From Albidovulum sediminicola (GTDB lineage Bacteria > Pseudomonadota > Alphaproteobacteria > Rhodobacterales > Rhodobacteraceae), in the NCBI RefSeq assembly GCF_025751575.1, contig NZ_JAOWLA010000002.1, positions 62,001 through 126,000 on the forward strand: a stretch of DNA of 64,000 nt, in the 5' to 3' direction. The translations under genes were made by a program, and so were the position numbers. The notes below the pieces were generated by a model. That model had not been told where the DNA came from. It did no database searches and saw nothing but the letters and a program-made list of their open reading frames with translations. This document shows positions 36,614-45,103 of this stretch, piece by piece. Each line of letters begins with the position of its first letter. Positions within the stretch are counted from its first letter, which is position 1.

Positions 36614-37864
36614 TCAGTTCAGGCCAAGCTCGACTGCCGCTGCTTCGAGCCGTGCGAGCGCCCCGGCATCGCCCGCAAAGACGTCGCGCGCGCGCGCCAG
36701 CGCCGCCGCCGCCTCTGCCCGTTCGCCCAGCACCATGCGGGCGCGGATCAGCTTGTGCCAACCCTCAAGGTCGTCCGGTGCGCCCTCAAGCCGCTCGGCA
36801 AGGCGGTCCACCATCCCGCGGATCATCGCCTGTCGGTCCTGCGTGCTCATCTGCGAGGCGGCGGCGACGTCGGCGGCGGTTGGGCCGGGGGTGGCGGCGG
36901 GTGCGGTGTCGGCGACCGGGGCAAAGCCGCGACGGCCGGTCAGGTCGATGCCGGCGGCGCCGGCGCGCTCCCGGATGCGGTCGCGCAGGTCGCCGGTCCA
37001 GGCCGCATCGGGTGGCGCCTTGTCGAGGATGTCGAGCCAGAGCGTGACCGCGCCCGTTGCGTCGCCAGCCTGATCCATGGCGAGCCCATTGAAGAAGCGC
37101 GCCCGCGGATTGCCGGGATCGAGGTCGAGCGCCCGCGCGATGACCGCCTCGGCCCGGTCGGTTACCCGGTCCGCGTCCGCGCGCACCAGCGCCTCTGCCT
37201 GAAGCGCGAGGATGTCGGCATCCTCCGGCGCCAGCGCCGCCGCGCGGGCATAGGCGCCTGCCGCATGCTCATACCGGCCGGTGCCGGAATAGGACCAACC
37301 CAGCATCTTCCAGCCCTCGACGTCCCCGGGGGCGCCCTCCAGCCGTGCGGCCAGGCGCGCGATCATCGTGTCTACGTCGTCAAGCCGGCTGCCCTCTGGC
37401 GTCTGCGTGGGGGCGGCGGCGCCGGGGGCGGTCATCGCGCCGCTTGGCGGCGGAAGAATTGCCAGCGGGCTGGCCGCAACGCCGCGCGCCGGCTTCGCCA
37501 CGACCCCCGCCAGTTCCGGGCGCCCGGTCGCGCCGTAAAGGAGCGCGCTGCCCACGACCACCCATCCGACCGTCACCGCGACCGCCGCGACCTGTCCCTT
37601 GCTGCCCAGTCCCGCCATCTGTTCCCCATCCGCCTTGCGTGCCGCAGCCACCACGCGCCGTTCGATTTCCCGCCGCGTGGCGGCCGCGTCTTCTGCCGTG
37701 ACGATGCCGGCCGCGTGGTCGCGCTCCAACTGCCGAGCCTGCTCTCGAAAGACCTCGATCCCTGCCTCACCCGCCGCGTCCGGCGCAGGGCCGCGCAGGA
37801 AGGGCAGGGCGATGGCCAGGGCTGCCAGCGCCGTGAGCAGCGAGAGAAAGAGCCAGAGCGTCAT
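36614..37864 (-). CDS. ccmI: Cytochrome c maturation protein CcmI (CycH)
   Basis: 416 aa. Two N-terminal membrane helices (residues 1-22 and about 93-113) with a charged cytoplasmic loop between, then a periplasmic TPR domain from about residue 155 (MLGWSYSGTGRYEHAAGAYARAAALAPEDA, in parts). CcmI holds apocytochrome c for haem ligation by CcmFH. The ATG overlaps the ccmH stop by 4 bp. Its place beside the sox and multihaem genes fits a high demand for c-type cytochromes. Confidence 0.9.
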   Translation of the reverse strand: MTLWLFLSLLTALAALAIALPFLRGPAPDAAGEAGIEVFREQARQLERDHAAGIVTAEDAAATRREIERRVVAAARKADGEQMAGLGSKGQVAAVAVTVGWVVVGSALLYGATGRPELAGVVAKPARGVAASPLAILPPPSGAMTAPGAAAPTQTPEGSRLDDVDTMIARLAARLEGAPGDVEGWKMLGWSYSGTGRYEHAAGAYARAAALAPEDADILALQAEALVRADADRVTDRAEAVIARALDLDPGNPRARFFNGLAMDQAGDATGAVTLWLDILDKAPPDAAWTGDLRDRIRERAGAAGIDLTGRRGFAPVADTAPAATPGPTAADVAAASQMSTQDRQAMIRGMVDRLAERLEGAPDDLEGWHKLIRARMVLGERAEAAAALARARDVFAGDAGALARLEAAAVELGLN

Positions 37865-38343
37865 GTCTCGCGCCCCTCGTCCAGAAGCGAAGCCGCCAGC
37901 GCCCGGTCTGCCGCGTCAAGCTCCGGCTCTGCCGGTTGGACCCGTCGCCGCCAGAGGCGTGAGAAGCCGAGGACCGTGACGATGAGCAGGATCGCCGGGC
38001 CGGACCAGAGCGCATAGGTCAGCGGGCGCACCGGCGGGTCGAGCAGCACGAAGCTGCCGAAGCGATCAACCAGGAACGCGACCGCCGCGTCGTCGCTATC
38101 GCCCGCGACCAGACGTTCGCGCAGGATCACCCGCATGTCGCGCGCCAGTGCCGCGTTGGAATCGTCGATGGACTGGTTGCGGCAGACCACGCACCGCAGG
38201 TCGCGGCTGAGCGCGCGGGCGCGCGCCTCAAGCGTGGCGTCGGCCAGAACCTCGTCCGGCAGGACGGCGAGCGCGGGGAGAGGCAGCGCGACGGGGCCCG
38301 CCAGCGTGGCGATCACCGCCAGGGGGATCAACGTACGCCTCAT
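37861..38343 (-). CDS. ccmH: Cytochrome c maturation protein CcmH (CycL)
   Basis: 160 aa from the ATG at 38343 (ATGA overlap with ccmF); the open frame further upstream lies within ccmF. Signal peptide about 1-25, the apocytochrome thiol-reducing motif LRCVVCRNQS, and a C-terminal membrane helix (ALWSGPAILLIVTVLGF). CcmH reduces the CxxCH disulfide before haem attachment. Confidence 0.94.
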   Translation of the reverse strand: MRRTLIPLAVIATLAGPVALPLPALAVLPDEVLADATLEARARALSRDLRCVVCRNQSIDDSNAALARDMRVILRERLVAGDSDDAAVAFLVDRFGSFVLLDPPVRPLTYALWSGPAILLIVTVLGFSRLWRRRVQPAEPELDAADRALAASLLDEGRET

Positions 38344-40316
38344 GCCCGCACCGCCTGTGCCGCCGGTCGCGCGGACAGCGTGCCCACGCGGAAGCGGCGG
38401 TCGATCAGCGACAGGAGACCGCCGAGCGCCATGATCAGCGGCCCCAGCCAGATCAGGATCACGAAGGGGTGGTAGTAGACCCGCACCCCCCACTTGCCGG
38501 TGCCCGAGGGGCCGCTGACCGACACGTAAAGGTTGCTGAGGAACCTCGGTGCGATCGCGGCCTCGGTCGTCACCCGGCGGCTGACGGGGTAGTAGCGGCG
38601 CTCTGCCTCCATCACCGTCACGGGGCGGGCGTCCCGTTCGACGGCGAAGCTTGCGCGCTCGACCTCGTAATTCGCCTCAAGCGTCACGCGCACCGATTGC
38701 AGCGTGAAGTCATAGCCACCGGCGGAGATGCTCTCGCCCTCCTTAAGCGCGGCGATGATCTCCTCTTCCCACAGGGTCATGCAGGTGATGCCTGCGATCA
38801 GCAGCCCAAGACCGGCATGGGCAAGGACCGTGCCCCAGGTGGCGAGCGGCGTCGTGCGCAGGAGCGTCCAAGCCCGCGCGCGGGGCAGGCGGGAGGGCTG
38901 CGCGCGCGCCACGACGATCCAGAAGGCGCCAAGCACCAGCCAGATCGCCAGCCCCAGCCCAAGCGCCGCGCCCAGCCCCGTCATGCCGCCAAGCGCCGTC
39001 GCGGCCAGCGCGGCAAGGCCTGCGGCGGCCAGAGGCCAGCGCAAGCGGATCAGCGCCGCGCCCAGCTGATCGCGCTTCCACCGCAGGAACGGTCCGACGC
39101 TCAGCGCCAGCGCCAGCACCGCCATGATCGGCCCGAAGCTGCGGTTGAAATAGGGCGGGCCGACCGAGATCTTCTCCGGTCCGATCATCTCGACGAAAAG
39201 CGGGTAGAAGGTGCCCAGGAACACCGTGGCGGTCGCGACGACCAGAAGGATGTTATTGAGGATCAGCGCGCCCTCGCGGCTGACGGGGCGGAAGGTCGCG
39301 GACTGGTCGAAATCCCCCGACCTCAGCGCGAAAAGCGTCAGGGCCCCGCCGGTGAAGGCGCTGAGGATGACCAGGACGCCCACCCCCCGCGCCGGGTCCG
39401 CGGCGAAGGCATGCACGCTGGTGATGACGCCGGAACGGACGACGAAGGTCCCGATCAGGCTCAATGAGAAGGTCAGGATCGCCAGGAGGATCGTCCAGAC
39501 GATCAGGGTCTGGCGCCGCTCCACCACCAGCGCGGAATGCAGAAGCGCGGTACCCACGAGCCAGGGCATGAAGCTTGCGTTTTCCACCGGGTCCCAGAAC
39601 CACCAGCCGCCCCAGCCGAGTTCGTAGTAGGCCCAGAAGCTGCCCAGCGTGATGCCGATGGTCAGGAAGATCCAGGCGAGCAGCACCCAGGGCCGCACCA
39701 GCCGCGCCCAGGCCGCGTCGATCCGCCCCTCGATCAGGGCGGCGACGGCGAAGGAAAAGACGATCGAGAAGCCCACATAGCCGAGATACAGGAAGGGCGG
39801 ATGCAGGATCAGCCCGATGTCCTGGAGAAGCGGGTTCAGCTCCATCCCCTGCGCCGGGGCGGGGTGAAGGCGCTCGAACGGGTTCGAGGTGAAAAGGCTC
39901 AGCGCCAGGAAGCTGACCGCGATCATCCCCTGCACCGCCAGCGTCCGCGCCTTTAGCGTCGCGGGCAGCGACCGCCCGAGGAGGGCCACGGCCGCGCCGA
40001 AGACCGACAGGATCAGTACCCAAAGCAGCAGCGAGCCCTCGTGGTTGCCCCAGGCGGCTGATAGCCGGAAATGAAGCGGCATCGCCGCGTTGGCGTTGTT
40101 CGCAACGACGGCGACCGAAAGGTCGGTGGCCGCGAAGGCCCGCAGCAGCATCGCCATCGCAAGGGCCACGAAGCCCAGTTGCGCGACGGCCGCACCATCG
40201 GCGAACCGCATCAGCGGCAGGATGCGCCGCCAGGCGCCATAGATTGGCACCGTCGCCTGCGCCACGGCGATCATCAGCGCGAGGATCATCGCGAAATGGC
40301 CGATTTCAGCTGTCAT
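38340..40316 (-). CDS. ccmF: Cytochrome c haem lyase subunit CcmF (CycK)
   Basis: 658 aa from the ATG at 40316, preceded by GAGGGGG. About 14-15 membrane helices. WGNHEGSLLLWV and the haem-handling WWD motif GWGGWWFWDPVENASF are clear, with conserved membrane His. CcmF, with CcmH and CcmI, attaches haem to apocytochromes. ccmF-ccmH-ccmI are coupled by ATGA overlaps; ccmE and ccmG are not in this cluster and must lie elsewhere. Confidence 0.96.
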   Translation of the reverse strand: MTAEIGHFAMILALMIAVAQATVPIYGAWRRILPLMRFADGAAVAQLGFVALAMAMLLRAFAATDLSVAVVANNANAAMPLHFRLSAAWGNHEGSLLLWVLILSVFGAAVALLGRSLPATLKARTLAVQGMIAVSFLALSLFTSNPFERLHPAPAQGMELNPLLQDIGLILHPPFLYLGYVGFSIVFSFAVAALIEGRIDAAWARLVRPWVLLAWIFLTIGITLGSFWAYYELGWGGWWFWDPVENASFMPWLVGTALLHSALVVERRQTLIVWTILLAILTFSLSLIGTFVVRSGVITSVHAFAADPARGVGVLVILSAFTGGALTLFALRSGDFDQSATFRPVSREGALILNNILLVVATATVFLGTFYPLFVEMIGPEKISVGPPYFNRSFGPIMAVLALALSVGPFLRWKRDQLGAALIRLRWPLAAAGLAALAATALGGMTGLGAALGLGLAIWLVLGAFWIVVARAQPSRLPRARAWTLLRTTPLATWGTVLAHAGLGLLIAGITCMTLWEEEIIAALKEGESISAGGYDFTLQSVRVTLEANYEVERASFAVERDARPVTVMEAERRYYPVSRRVTTEAAIAPRFLSNLYVSVSGPSGTGKWGVRVYYHPFVILIWLGPLIMALGGLLSLIDRRFRVGTLSARPAAQAVRA

Positions 40317-40398
40317 GCCGCTGCCCCCTCGGCGTCCGGCCGGTTTTCCCTGCGTAGGGACCACGCGCCGTCAGGGACGACGCGCGGCCGCTCGCCGC

Positions 40399-41496
40399 TT
40401 ACTGGTAGAGAGAAAACTCGATCCTGCGATTCCTGCTCTTGTTGAAGGCCGAGTCGTTCGGGACCATCGGCCGGTCCTCTCCGAAGCCCGCCGAATGCAG
40501 GCGGCGGCGGTCCACGCCCCTGCGCGAGAGGTAGTCGACAACCGAGAGCGCGCGGCGTTCCGACAGGCTCTGGTTATAGGCGTTCGATCCGTCGTCATCG
40601 GTATGGCCCGAGATCAGGAGCCTGAGGCTGGGGCAGCGCTGGACGATATCGACCACGGTCGACAGCACGAAGTCGCTTTCGGCATCAAGCCGCGCGCTGC
40701 CGGAGGCGAAGTAGATGTTGCCCGTTTCCGACAGGATCTCGAACCGGCCGACGCATTCTTCGTAGGAGAACTCTCCTTGCGTCTCAAGCGCCGCCGACGG
40801 CTGGGGCACGTCGGGCGTCGGCGTAGCGGGCGCCGCATCCGCCACCTGGGCGCTGGCCCCCGCCGCCCGGCGCACGAAGGTGAACTGGTAGGTGATGTTC
40901 ATCTCGGGCACGATGTCGAAGCCGCCCGCGGTCTCGGCGATCTTGCGCAGGTTGTTGCCCAGGGCGAAGTCATCGACATGAAAGACGATCGGCCGGGCAG
41001 AGGCCGCAACGAAGCGGTCATTGCTGTCGGGCGTGATGATCGCGTCCGTGACCAGGCGGTTCGACGCCCCGTGGATATCCATCGAGAAGGGGATCTGCAC
41101 CTCTTTCTGTCCGCCGGGCGCAAGGCCCGCCGCCATGTCGGGTGACAGTTGCGCGGTCACGACCGCCTCGGGGAACTTGAAGGTTTCGAAGAACAGGAAG
41201 CGCATGCGCACGTTGCGCAGGTCGTTGCGGGTATCGACGGATTCGAGCTTCACGTTGATCGTGGCCTTGCCGTCGGCCTCGATCGAGCTTCCGAAGGTCG
41301 CGAAGGAATGCGTCTCCACGATCTCCTTGCCCTCGACGTGCTTGATCGAGCCGAAGCGAATGAAGGAGGTCGCGGGGTCCAGATCCCATCCCGGTTCAAA
41401 GGGATTGTCCTGCGCGTGGGCCGTCGAAACCGTCAGCGCAAGGCCGAGCGCGACGATCATACCCGTCAGGTTGACATTGAGTTGCCCAAATCGCAT
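40399..41496 (-). CDS. Exported fusion of a YceI-like domain and an OmpA peptidoglycan-binding domain
   Basis: 365 aa from the ATG at 41496; a start at 41562 would add 22 residues before the signal peptide. Signal peptide about 1-28 (cut near AHA). Residues 30-215 look like YceI: a W-LDPATSFIRF start, SVDTRNDLRNVRM and FETFKFPEAVVTAQL. The C-terminal 110 residues are OmpA-like with FASGSARLDAES, ISGHTDDDGSNAYNQSLSERRA in parts, and NRRIEFSLYQ. YceI proteins bind isoprenoids in the periplasm; the OmpA part anchors to peptidoglycan. Divergent from the haem-caspase gene, suggesting a common envelope role. Confidence 0.75.
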   Translation of the reverse strand: MRFGQLNVNLTGMIVALGLALTVSTAHAQDNPFEPGWDLDPATSFIRFGSIKHVEGKEIVETHSFATFGSSIEADGKATINVKLESVDTRNDLRNVRMRFLFFETFKFPEAVVTAQLSPDMAAGLAPGGQKEVQIPFSMDIHGASNRLVTDAIITPDSNDRFVAASARPIVFHVDDFALGNNLRKIAETAGGFDIVPEMNITYQFTFVRRAAGASAQVADAAPATPTPDVPQPSAALETQGEFSYEECVGRFEILSETGNIYFASGSARLDAESDFVLSTVVDIVQRCPSLRLLISGHTDDDGSNAYNQSLSERRALSVVDYLSRRGVDRRRLHSAGFGEDRPMVPNDSAFNKSRNRRIEFSLYQ

Positions 41497-41599
41497 GCCA
41501 AACACTTTGCTACCCCGCTGGTCGCACAAAAGACTCGTCTTGGACAACGCCCGACAATGCACCGACTGTTCAGGATGAAAGCTGTTCGAATCGTGCGCG

Positions 41600-41616
41600 C
41601 GTTGCTTAACGCAACG
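41600..41616. promoter_or_regulatory. Inverted repeat in divergent OmpA/caspase gap
   Basis: CGTTGC (41600-41605) and GCAACG (41611-41616) around TTAAC. It lies in the 285-bp gap between the divergent YceI-OmpA and caspase genes, where no other gene was found. It could be an operator; this is based only on symmetry. Confidence 0.35.
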
Positions 41617-41781
41617 TTAGCCGCGCCTCTGCGGCTTGCCAAACTTTCCTTGCCCTTCCGGCGCCCCCATGGGATTTCGATCACGATTGGGCGCGCTGCG
41701 GGCCGTGTCGGGCCTTGCGCTGTTGCCGGGGCCGGGGCGCGAGGCGTAGTCTTGCCCTCAACGCCGAACGGAAACGCGTCG

Positions 41782-43083
41782 ATGACATTGGCTCGCCTGC
41801 TTGTAATGATTGCCCTGGCCTTGGGCCTCGCGGCCCCGGCCGCACAGGCCGAGTTGAAGCTTGCCAATGTGGGCAAGACCGTGACCGGCGACCACCGCAT
41901 CGCGCTGGTCATCGGCAATGGCCGCTACGAGGCCATCGGCGCGCTCGACAACACCGTCAGCGATGCCGAGTTGATGGCGCGGACCCTGACCGGGGTGGGT
42001 TTCGAGGTCACCAACCTGATCGACGCCGACCAGAACGCGATGAAGCGCGGCATCGCGAATTTCGGGCGCGCGCTGCGCGAGGCGGGGCCCGATACGGTCG
42101 CGCTTTTCTACTACGCGGGCCATGCGGTGCAGTCCTTTGGCACCAACTACCTGCTGCCCGTCGACAGCGCCATCCGCGACCAGGCCGATCTTGATCTTGT
42201 CGGGGTAGAGGCGGGGTGGATCCTGCGTCAGCTCTACTCGGCGCGGGTGCGCACCAATATCGTCATCCTCGACAGTTGCCGGAACAACCCGTTTCCCAAC
42301 GTCGCGGGCTTCCGCGATCAGGGCCTGGCAGAGATGAACGCGCCCACGGGCAGCTTCATCGCCTATGCGACCGCGCCGGGCAGCGTGGCGCTGGACGGGC
42401 TTTCGGGCAACAGCCCCTACACGAGCGCGCTGGCCAGGGCGATCGCGTCCGACCGGGAATCGATCGAGCTTCTGTTCAAGAAGGTGCGCGTCCAGGTGCT
42501 TGAGACCACCGGCGGCGCGCAGACGCCCTGGGAAAGCTCCTCACTGACGTCGGATTTCTATTTCCAGTCCGAAGGGAAGGGCGGGAGCGCGCCCGCCGCT
42601 GCCGCCCCGTCGAATGCTGAGGAAACGCTTTGGACCTCGGTCAAGGACAGCGGTGACGCGACGCAGGTCCAGCTTTACCTCTGGACCTTCCCGCAGGGCC
42701 GCCACCGGGGCGAGGCGGAATCGCTTCTGGCCGCGCTGACCCGGCCCAAGCCGGAGGCCCCGCAGCCCGACCCTGCGCAGGACGGCGTCGTCGCGGTCAC
42801 CTTCACCGCCCCCGTCGAAAAGGGCGAGCCGCAGATCGTCGGGCGTTCGATCCAGGAGCTGATCAAGAGCCAGCCGCTCTTCCCGCCGTTCGAGGGCATT
42901 CCCGACGAGCTCTGGAAGGGGCAGCATTGCACCAACTGCCACGATTGGACGAAGGAACGCATCTGCGAGCAGGCGAAGTTCTACGTCACCGAACAGGCCG
43001 AGCGGTCGCTGGACAAGCCCCATCCGCTTGGCGTCGAGTTCAAGCAGCACCTGCGCAGCTGGGCCATGGGCGGCTGCCGCTAG
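41782..43083 (+). CDS. Secreted caspase-like protein with C-terminal CxxCH (haem c-like) domain
   Basis: 433 aa from the ATG at 41782. Signal peptide 1-23 (cut near AQA). Caspase p20 fold with His114 (YYAGHAVQS) and Cys166 (ILDSCRNNPF), so the catalytic dyad is intact. A linker around residues 270-330 leads to a C-terminal domain with IPDELWKGQHC, CTNCH at 383-387, two more Cys (ERICEQ; the final MGGCR) and several His. CxxCH is a covalent haem motif in an exported protein, though a zinc site is possible. It converges with the TPR-barrel gene of the multihaem cytochrome pair. Confidence 0.8.
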   Translation: MTLARLLVMIALALGLAAPAAQAELKLANVGKTVTGDHRIALVIGNGRYEAIGALDNTVSDAELMARTLTGVGFEVTNLIDADQNAMKRGIANFGRALREAGPDTVALFYYAGHAVQSFGTNYLLPVDSAIRDQADLDLVGVEAGWILRQLYSARVRTNIVILDSCRNNPFPNVAGFRDQGLAEMNAPTGSFIAYATAPGSVALDGLSGNSPYTSALARAIASDRESIELLFKKVRVQVLETTGGAQTPWESSSLTSDFYFQSEGKGGSAPAAAAPSNAEETLWTSVKDSGDATQVQLYLWTFPQGRHRGEAESLLAALTRPKPEAPQPDPAQDGVVAVTFTAPVEKGEPQIVGRSIQELIKSQPLFPPFEGIPDELWKGQHCTNCHDWTKERICEQAKFYVTEQAERSLDKPHPLGVEFKQHLRSWAMGGCR

Positions 43084-43146
43084 GCAAGAAAGAACCGGCC
43101 GCGGCGGATGCCGGGCCGGTCCCGTGCCCCGCCGGGGCGAATGACC

Positions 43147-44949
43147 TCAGAACGACTTGGAGACGCCCGCGATGAAGTAGAGTTCCTTCTGCTTCTCGCG
43201 CGTGGTCGAGGTGTCCGTTTGCGACCAGCGCCCGCCCGCGTCGAACTGCAGGCTGGTGGAGCGATCGATCTTGTAGCGGAAGTTGACCGAGGGCATCACG
43301 AAGGTCTCGTCCCCGTCCGCAAGATCGCGGTAGCCGACGCGCAGGCGCGGGCTGACGTGGATGTTTTCCGCGACCGGGATGCGGATCGAGCCGTCGGCGA
43401 CGTAAAGATCGCTTCCGGGCGCGTCGGCGTAGCGCAGGCCAAGGTTCACACGGTCGTCCTCCATGAGGATCGAGGAGCCGGTGAAGCGCACGCCGTAATA
43501 GCCGCGCACGCCCTCGTCCGGCACCGCGGCCACCGGCGTTCCGGTCGTCGTCGCGGGCTTGGAGCTCTGGTTGAAGAGGGTTCCGTCCAGCGACAGGTCC
43601 CAGCTTTCGTTCAGCTTGCCGTAGTAGGTCAGGCCCAGCGTCGTTACCTTGGAGGAGCGGGCGATCGCCAGATCCTCCACCGCGTCCTCGCCGAAAAGCG
43701 CGACGAGGTCCTCGACGGTGGTGGCGCCCTGTCCGATCAGCGCGTTGTCGAGGTTCAGCTGCGGGCTGCGATAGTGCGACAGCCGCCCGGTTACGCGGGC
43801 GTTGTTCTCCAGCCGGGCCGATCCGGTCACCAGAAGGCGGGTGATCTCCTCGAACTTGAGGTCGTATTCGGCGTTCGCATAAAGGTTCATTCCGTCGAAG
43901 CTGCGCTGGTATTCGACCCCCAGCGCATGGCGATAGGTGAGGGAATCCTCGCGCTCCATCGCGGTGTAGACGGTCAGGTCGCCGGCGCCGCCGAGGTCTT
44001 CCCAGGTGGCGCTCGCCCCGAGCAGCCAGCGGTCGGCCGACAGGAAGTCGTCGCGCGAGCTTTCCACGACCTGGCCCAGGACCGCGCCCAGCGTCACGCC
44101 GCTGCCGGTCGGCCATTTCAGCGACACGCCGTCGGTCCGGTAGGCGATGGCGCGCGGGTCGAGCTTCTGGCGGCCCACCGTGACCACCCGGCCCGATGCC
44201 TTGTCCTCGAATGCGACCAGCGCCTCGGAGAGCCGCAGGTCGGTGTCGCCCTCCTCGAAGTCGTGCTCGAGCAGGCCCGAGAAGGTCAGGCGCACGCGGC
44301 GGTCGGCGTTGTCGATCGTGCGTGTGTAGTTCAGCCCCGCGACAAGCGCGTTCTCGAACGTGTCGTCCTCTTCCGTGATGTCGTCGGGGTCGGGCGTGAG
44401 ATCGGTGATCTCGGTCGTGCCCTCGTTGTAGCGATAGGTGAGCGAGAAGTGCCCGCGGTCGCGCACCACGGTCCCGGTCGCGGCCTCGTCCGCCGCGGCG
44501 GCGGTCGCCGCGGCCGTGCGGCGCGGCGCGGTGGCGGTGCGGGGGGGCGTCGCGACGACGACTGCGGCGGGCGGGTTGGGCGGCATCGGGGCGGCCCCCG
44601 ACAGGATCGCGTTCAACCGTGCGCGGACCCGCGCCGCGCCCTCGCCGTTGGGGTATTTCTGCAGATAGATTTCGTATTCCGCCTTGGCATGGGCGAGCTG
44701 GCCGTTCGCCTCGCGCACGTTGCCCAGAAGCTCCTGCGCGCGGGCGCTGTAGGCGTTCTCGGGCATCGCGATCAGCCGCGTCAGCAACTGCACGGCGCGC
44801 AGATATTCCTGCGCGTCCGCGGCCTGCTCGGCCTGTTGCATCAGGTTTTGCACCGCGGCGCTTGGCTGGGCGGTCTGGGCCGCGCTCAGTTCTGCCTGCC
44901 CGATCTGGAGCGCCAGGACCAGCAGGCCGATGCTCTTGATCTGTTTCAT
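43147..44949 (-). CDS. Outer-membrane beta-barrel protein with N-terminal TPR domain
   Basis: 600 aa, GGAG upstream. Signal peptide about 1-23, then two or three TPR motifs (residues 30-115, ending YPNGEGAARVRARLNAIL), a Pro/Ala/Thr linker (residues 118-150) and about 440 residues of alternating strands. The chain closes with IAGVSKSF, a terminal Phe typical of outer-membrane barrels. It follows the 20-haem cytochrome in the same direction with 154 bp between, like porin-cytochrome pairs (MtrAB, PioAB); homology to MtrB/PioB is not shown. TPR plus barrel is also the layout of Slam secretion proteins, which is the main alternative. Confidence 0.7.
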   Translation of the reverse strand: MKQIKSIGLLVLALQIGQAELSAAQTAQPSAAVQNLMQQAEQAADAQEYLRAVQLLTRLIAMPENAYSARAQELLGNVREANGQLAHAKAEYEIYLQKYPNGEGAARVRARLNAILSGAAPMPPNPPAAVVVATPPRTATAPRRTAAATAAAADEAATGTVVRDRGHFSLTYRYNEGTTEITDLTPDPDDITEEDDTFENALVAGLNYTRTIDNADRRVRLTFSGLLEHDFEEGDTDLRLSEALVAFEDKASGRVVTVGRQKLDPRAIAYRTDGVSLKWPTGSGVTLGAVLGQVVESSRDDFLSADRWLLGASATWEDLGGAGDLTVYTAMEREDSLTYRHALGVEYQRSFDGMNLYANAEYDLKFEEITRLLVTGSARLENNARVTGRLSHYRSPQLNLDNALIGQGATTVEDLVALFGEDAVEDLAIARSSKVTTLGLTYYGKLNESWDLSLDGTLFNQSSKPATTTGTPVAAVPDEGVRGYYGVRFTGSSILMEDDRVNLGLRYADAPGSDLYVADGSIRIPVAENIHVSPRLRVGYRDLADGDETFVMPSVNFRYKIDRSTSLQFDAGGRWSQTDTSTTREKQKELYFIAGVSKSF

Positions 44950-45103
44950 TGCCTTACTCCGTTTCCGCCGGCTTCAAATCCCTGCCGGTCTGGTGCGGGT
45001 GCCCCGCTTCCGGGGGCTTGCCGCAATGTCAACTGTCAATCTGGGTTCCGGCCCGGTGCCCCGACGTGGCGGTGCGATATTCCAGGGGCCGCAACCCTCT
45101 TAC

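Noticed and set aside
41149-41781. N-terminal extension of the caspase gene to 41149
   Set aside because: It would bury the signal peptide and overlap the divergent YceI-OmpA gene.
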